DNA of 64,000 nucleotides from Flexivirga alba (lineage in GTDB: Bacteria; Actinomycetota; Actinomycetes; Actinomycetales; Dermatophilaceae), in the NCBI RefSeq assembly GCF_042661025.1, contig NZ_JBHSWH010000001.1:3658001-3722000 (forward strand), written 5' to 3'. The position numbers and the translations under genes are program-made. Below are positions 60,143 to 64,000 of the stretch, one piece after another. The notes beneath the pieces were generated by a model, which was not told the DNA's origin, ran no database searches, and saw only the letters and a list, made by a program, of their open reading frames with translations. The number at the start of each line of letters is the position of its first letter. Position 1 is the first letter of the stretch.

Positions 60143-61399
60143 ATGACCATGTCGAGACGAGGTGGACCATCTGTGCTGGCGATCGTCCTGGCCGGCGGCG
60201 AGGGCAAGCGACTCATGCCCCTCACCGCAGACCGGGCCAAACCCGCGGTGCCGTTCGGCGGCATCTACCGGCTCATTGATTTCGCGCTGTCGAACATCGC
60301 CAACAGCGGCTTCCTGAAGATGGTGGTGCTGACGCAATACAAGTCGCACAGCCTCGACCGGCACATCGCCAAGGCATGGCGTATGTCGACGATGCTCGGC
60401 AACTACGTCGCACCCGTCCCGGCCCAGCAGCGCCGCGGCAAGCAGTGGTTCGCCGGGTCCGCCGACGCGATCTACCAGAGCCTCAACCTCATCCATGACG
60501 AGAAGCCGGACATCGTCGTCGTTGTCGGTGCCGACCACGTCTACCGGATGGACTTCGCGCAGATGGTCGACCGGCACATCGAGTCCGGGGCCCGCGCCAG
60601 CGTCGCCGCCATCCGGCAGCCGATCGAACTCGCTGACCAGTTCGGAGTCATCGAGCTCGCCGAGGGCGGCGGCCAGAAGATCGGCGCATTCCGCGAAAAG
60701 CCTTCGGACCCGGTGGGACTCGCCGACGCACCGCACGAGATCCTGGCCTCGATGGGTAACTACGTCTTCGACACCGACGCCTTGGTCGAGGCCGTCACCA
60801 CCGATGCCGACAACGCCAACAGCAAGCACGACATGGGCGGCGACATCATCCCCGCCTTCGTCGACAAGGGTGAGGCCTATGCCTACGACTTCCGCGACAA
60901 CGACATTCCGGGAGTCACCGATCGCGACTTCGGCTACTGGCGCGACGTCGGGACCATCGATTCCTTCTACGACTCACACATGGACCTTGTGTCGATCCAC
61001 CCGATCTTCAACCTCTACAACTATGCGTGGCCGATCCGTACCAGCGACGTCGGTTACCCGCCGGCGAAGTTCGTGCACGGCGCTTCCGATCGCAGCGGTA
61101 TGGCGACCGGGTCGATGATCTCCCCCGGCTGCATCGTCAGCGGATCGGTGATCGGCAACTCCGTGCTTTCGACGAACGTCAAGGTGCATTCGTTCGCGCA
61201 GGTCGACGACGCGATCCTGATGGACAACGTCGAGATCGGGCGGTCCTGCCGGATCCGCCGCGCGATCATCGACAAAGATGTCTATGTGCCGGACAACGCG
61301 AGCATCGGGCTCAACCACGACGACGACAGGGCCCGTGGCTTCACGGTGACCGAGTCGGGCATCACCGTCGTCGGCAAGGGCACGGTCATTCCGGCGTGA
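60143..61399 (+). CDS. glgC: Glucose-1-phosphate adenylyltransferase
   Basis: Makes ADP-glucose for glycogen. The 418 residues have the nucleotide loop AIVLAGGEGKRLMPLT with AKPAVPFGGIYRLIDF, a catalytic GADHVYRMDF and a C-terminal left-handed beta-helix (GCIVSGSVIGNSVLSTNVKVHSFAQVDDAILMDNVEIG). The ATG at 60143 or 60149 serves as start. Its stop overlaps the serB GTG (GTGA), so glgC is translationally linked to serB. Confidence 0.96.
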   Translation: MTMSRRGGPSVLAIVLAGGEGKRLMPLTADRAKPAVPFGGIYRLIDFALSNIANSGFLKMVVLTQYKSHSLDRHIAKAWRMSTMLGNYVAPVPAQQRRGKQWFAGSADAIYQSLNLIHDEKPDIVVVVGADHVYRMDFAQMVDRHIESGARASVAAIRQPIELADQFGVIELAEGGGQKIGAFREKPSDPVGLADAPHEILASMGNYVFDTDALVEAVTTDADNANSKHDMGGDIIPAFVDKGEAYAYDFRDNDIPGVTDRDFGYWRDVGTIDSFYDSHMDLVSIHPIFNLYNYAWPIRTSDVGYPPAKFVHGASDRSGMATGSMISPGCIVSGSVIGNSVLSTNVKVHSFAQVDDAILMDNVEIGRSCRIRRAIIDKDVYVPDNASIGLNHDDDRARGFTVTESGITVVGKGTVIPA

Positions 61400-62655
61400 A
61401 TCCGCCTGTGCCACCTTCAATTCCACGGCTGAACACCCTTCTGGTCACCTTCACTGGTGAGGACCGCCCTGCGGTCTCGTCGCGGCTGCTGCGGGTGGCC
61501 GCCGATGCCGGCGCATTCGTCCTCGACCTCGAGCAGGCAGTCGTCCGCGGGCGGCTGTTGCTGACCGCACTGCTGCAGCCGACCGACGACGGGGCAACAC
61601 TGGCGACCGCGATCGAGCAGGTCGGCAAGGGCTTCGGACTCACCGTCACCGTCGAGCCCGGCCGTGGTGACAACCCCGCACGCCGCACGGGTCGCGCCTC
61701 GGTGGTCGTGCTCGGGGCCTCGCTGCACGCGAGCAGCCTGGCCGCGATCACTTCGGCGATCGGTGACCAGAGCGCCAACATCGACCGGATCCGCCGTCTG
61801 TCACGTGACCCGGTGACCACCCTCGAGCTCGACCTGTCCGGCGCCGACGTGCCACAACTGCGTCGTGCCCTCGCGCTGCTGGCAGCCGAGCACGGCGTCG
61901 ACATCGCCGTCTCACCCGGCGGCCTGGCCCGACGGGGCCGGCGGTTGCTCGTCATGGATGTCGACAGCACGCTCATCCAGGACGAGGTCATCGAGTTGCT
62001 GGCAGCCCACGCCGGGCGCGCTGCCGAGGTCGCGACCGTGACCGAGCGAGCCATGCGCGGGGAGCTGGACTTCGAGCAGAGCTTGCACGAAAGGGTGCGC
62101 TGCCTGGCGGGGCTCGACGTCTCGGTCTTCGACGACGTGCGCCGCGCCATACGGCTGACGCCTGGGGCACGCACTCTGGTCCGCACCGTCCGCCAGCTCG
62201 GGTTCTCGGTCGCCGTCGTGTCCGGTGGCTTCATCGAGATTGTGCAGCCGTTGGCGACCGAGCTCGGCATCGACCGGGCACACGCCAACAGGCTGGAGGT
62301 GCGCGACGGCAAGCTCACCGGCCGCGTCGACGGGCCGGTAGTCGATCGCGCCGAGAAGGCCCGCGCGTTACGCCGGTTCGCCGAAGCCGAGGGCCTGCCG
62401 TTGTCCCGAACGGTTGCGGTGGGCGACGGCGCCAACGATCTCGACATGCTCGCCACCGCCGGCCTCGGGATCGCATTCAATGCCAAGCCGGTCGTTCGGG
62501 AGCAGGCGGACGCCAGTGTCAACGTCCCCTATCTTGACACCGTGCTGTTCATGCTCGGCATCTCCCGCGAGGACGTCGAGGAGGCGGACCGGCTCACCGC
62601 GCCGGACAGCTCCAACGTGGACCCCGGCGCTTCCCTAGAATCACCCCATGTCTGA
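61396..62655 (+). CDS. serB: Phosphoserine phosphatase
   Basis: 419-residue enzyme converting phosphoserine to serine. Two ACT-like regulatory segments occupy about residues 10-170 (VTFTGEDRPAVSSRLLRVAADAG begins one). The HAD catalytic core has LVMDVDSTLIQDEVIE (187-202), VVSGGFIEIVQPL and a GDGANDLDMLATAG motif. The GTG at 61396 overlaps the glgC stop. The cyanophycinase ATG lies 8 bp before its stop. Confidence 0.96.
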   Translation: MNPPVPPSIPRLNTLLVTFTGEDRPAVSSRLLRVAADAGAFVLDLEQAVVRGRLLLTALLQPTDDGATLATAIEQVGKGFGLTVTVEPGRGDNPARRTGRASVVVLGASLHASSLAAITSAIGDQSANIDRIRRLSRDPVTTLELDLSGADVPQLRRALALLAAEHGVDIAVSPGGLARRGRRLLVMDVDSTLIQDEVIELLAAHAGRAAEVATVTERAMRGELDFEQSLHERVRCLAGLDVSVFDDVRRAIRLTPGARTLVRTVRQLGFSVAVVSGGFIEIVQPLATELGIDRAHANRLEVRDGKLTGRVDGPVVDRAEKARALRRFAEAEGLPLSRTVAVGDGANDLDMLATAGLGIAFNAKPVVREQADASVNVPYLDTVLFMLGISREDVEEADRLTAPDSSNVDPGASLESPHV

Positions 62656-63532
62656 TCCAGCTGTGCGTTCTCTGCTGATCATCGGCGGCGCCGAGGACAA
62701 GGTCGGTCGCGTGACGATCCTGCGACGTTTCGTGCGCCTGGCCGGCGGCCGCAAGTCCCGCATCGTGATCATCCCGACGGCGTCGTCAGTGCCGGACGAG
62801 GTCGTCGACGTCTACTCGACAGTGTTCTCCCGGCTCGGCGCACCGCAGATCGACTCCGTCGACCCGAGCGACCGGGCACACAGCAGCGACGCCGACCTGC
62901 AAGAACTCGTCGACGGCGCGACCGGGATCTTCCTGTCCGGTGGTAACCAGCTCAAGCTGAGCCAGCTGATCGTCGGCACGCCGCTGGGTGCTGCGATCCT
63001 GCGGGCCTACGAGCGCGGCGCGGTCATCGCCGGCACGTCTGCCGGCGCGTCGATCATGAGCCAGTTCATGATCTCGATGGGCGACGAGGGCGTGACCCCG
63101 CGCCAGCGGTCGAGCCAGCTCACCGCGGGCCTCGGACTCCTCCCAGGTGTCATCGTCGACCAGCATTTCGACCAGCGCGCCCGCTATGGCCGGCTGCTGT
63201 CGCTGGTCGCGACATCGCCCAACCTGCTCGGCATGGGCATCGACGAAGACACCGCCGCCGAGATCACTGGCGGCACCGAGCTCACCGTGGTCGGGTCCGG
63301 CGCGGTCTTCGTCGTCGACGCGCGGACCGCTGTCACCGACGCGCACCAGGCCGAGCGGGACGCGCCTCTTCTGGTGACCGGAGCTGTCGTTCACACGCTG
63401 CCCTTCGGCGCGACATTCGATCTCGAGTCCGCGACTCTCACGGACTTCACCGAGAGGTATGCCGATCTCGCCGTCTCCACGAGCAGGGATCGCCACGACA
63501 CAGCCACAGCTGCAGCCGCGTTACGCCGATAG
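62648..63532 (+). CDS. cphB: Cyanophycinase
   Basis: 294-residue serine peptidase that cleaves cyanophycin (multi-L-arginyl-poly-L-aspartate) to beta-Asp-Arg dipeptides. It has IIGGAEDKVGR at the N-terminus, FLSGGNQLKLSQLI, the catalytic Ser131 in GTSAGAS, and LGLLPGVIVDQHFDQRAR. It is fused neither to a signal peptide nor to a membrane helix, so it is cytosolic. It overlaps serB by 8 bp and lies 61 bp before the synthetase gene. Confidence 0.95.
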   Translation: MSDPAVRSLLIIGGAEDKVGRVTILRRFVRLAGGRKSRIVIIPTASSVPDEVVDVYSTVFSRLGAPQIDSVDPSDRAHSSDADLQELVDGATGIFLSGGNQLKLSQLIVGTPLGAAILRAYERGAVIAGTSAGASIMSQFMISMGDEGVTPRQRSSQLTAGLGLLPGVIVDQHFDQRARYGRLLSLVATSPNLLGMGIDEDTAAEITGGTELTVVGSGAVFVVDARTAVTDAHQAERDAPLLVTGAVVHTLPFGATFDLESATLTDFTERYADLAVSTSRDRHDTATAAAALRR

Positions 63533-63593
63533 GAGCCAGCAAATCGTCACCACCGGGTCTTCACCCACACCATCCACGAGAGGAGCAGCAACC

Positions 63594-64000
63594 ATGCAAG
63601 GGTCGCCGACCACTGGACAGCTGAAGGTCCTGCGCACCCGGGTCTACCGGGGTCCGAACATCTGGGCCTACGACCAAGCGATCCATTTGCTGGTCGACCT
63701 CGGTGAGTTGGAGGCCTTCCCGACCGACAAGCTGCCCGGTTTCACCGACCGCCTGATGGAGTGGCTGCCTGGGCTGGAGCACCACACCTGTTCGCGCGGG
63801 CACCGCGGTGGCTTCGTGGAGCGGCTGCGCGAGGGCACCTGGCTCGGGCACGTCACCGAGCACGTCGCGCTGCAGTTGCAGCAGGAGGCCGGGCACGACA
63901 TGCGCCGCGGCAAGACGCGCGGGGAGAGCGGTCGCCCGGGCGTCTACAACGTGATCTTCGACTACTTCGACGAGCGGGTCGGCGTCTCAGCCGGCGAGCT
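63594..64000 (+). CDS. cphA: Cyanophycin synthetase, N-terminal part (cut by window end)
   Basis: The visible 135 residues match the N-terminal domain of CphA: RVYRGPNIWAYDQAIH, then LPGFTDRLMEWLPGLEHHTCSRGHRGGFVERLREGTW, GHVTEHVALQLQ and GKTRGESGRPGVYNVIFDYFDER. AGGAG lies about 12 bases before ATG 63594. CphA adds Asp and Arg to cyanophycin using ATP. The ATP-grasp and Mur-ligase-like domains lie beyond the window. It follows cphB in the same direction. Confidence 0.92.
   Translation, partial: MQGSPTTGQLKVLRTRVYRGPNIWAYDQAIHLLVDLGELEAFPTDKLPGFTDRLMEWLPGLEHHTCSRGHRGGFVERLREGTWLGHVTEHVALQLQQEAGHDMRRGKTRGESGRPGVYNVIFDYFDERVGVSAGE

Noticed and set aside
1..64000. CRISPR arrays, tRNA or rRNA genes, insertion sequences, integrases, phage or toxin-antitoxin genes
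   Set aside because: No regularly spaced repeats, tRNA-like cloverleaf arms, transposase or integrase motifs were seen on either strand by eye. A dedicated scan could still find weak cases.

Overview
The window comes from a high-GC Gram-positive bacterium, most likely an actinomycete of the Micrococcales type. I infer this from the roughly two-thirds GC content, the frequent GTG starts and stop/start overlaps, the short GT4-type glycogen synthase, the actinobacterial C-terminal extension on DNA polymerase IV and the family content. No rRNA, tRNA, CRISPR array, insertion sequence or phage gene was found.

1 to about 29.7 kb is a catabolic island. A long leftward series (15.8 kb down past position 1) encodes an ABC-importer ATPase, two alpha/beta hydrolases, a Baeyer-Villiger monooxygenase, SDR dehydrogenases, a LysR regulator, an ADP-forming acyl-CoA ligase, a biotin-dependent acyl-CoA carboxylase (carboxyltransferase, biotin carboxylase, two stand-alone biotinyl carriers), a quinone oxidoreductase, an aminoglycoside-phosphotransferase-fold kinase and an ACAD11-like acyl-CoA dehydrogenase. 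Divergent from it run an SDR, the importer permease, a phthalate-type FMN/2Fe-2S reductase and a cytochrome P450. PntAB transhydrogenase (NADPH supply), another SDR, the importer's Tat-lipoprotein binding protein and a bioY / acyl-CoA dehydrogenase / SDR / MaoC operon complete it. Four intergenic copies of a dyad (consensus CTATCG-N3-CGATAG, a LysR-like T-N11-A box) lie upstream of these units. In three of them a TTGAC(A/C/G) hexamer follows after exactly 22 bp. This suggests one regulon: import, P450 hydroxylation, ketone oxygenation to an ester or lactone, hydrolysis, CoA activation, carboxylation and beta-oxidation of an unidentified substrate. Biotin uptake and NADPH production appear to be included.

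29.7 to 35.7 kb holds a LIP-family hydrolase, a GH15 glucoamylase/trehalase-like enzyme, a frameshifted crotonase, an AhpD-like protein and an XRE regulator divergent from an NTF2-like protein. 35.9 to 40.8 kb is an Frc-like sugar ABC importer with a divergent LacI regulator, sugar-kinase-like protein and tandem LacI operators. 40.8 to 58.9 kb is mixed housekeeping: aminotransferase, family-5 uracil-DNA glycosylase, PIG-L deacetylase, MaoC, methyltransferase, FadD, DinB, a frameshifted glucose dehydrogenase, RecQ helicase, acyltransferase, luciferase-like oxidoreductase, PEBP, SpoU methyltransferase, TauE-type permease and an ABC ATPase. 58.9 to 64 kb is a reserve-polymer region: glgA, divergent glgC-serB-cyanophycinase, then cyanophycin synthetase cut by the window end.

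Four genes carry apparent single frameshifts (17.21, 18.53, 33.50 and 49.00 kb). Three of them are single-base losses in G or C runs, so sequencing error must be excluded before they are called pseudogenes. A short DNA word, GTATGNC, occurs about 100 times and overrides codon preference.
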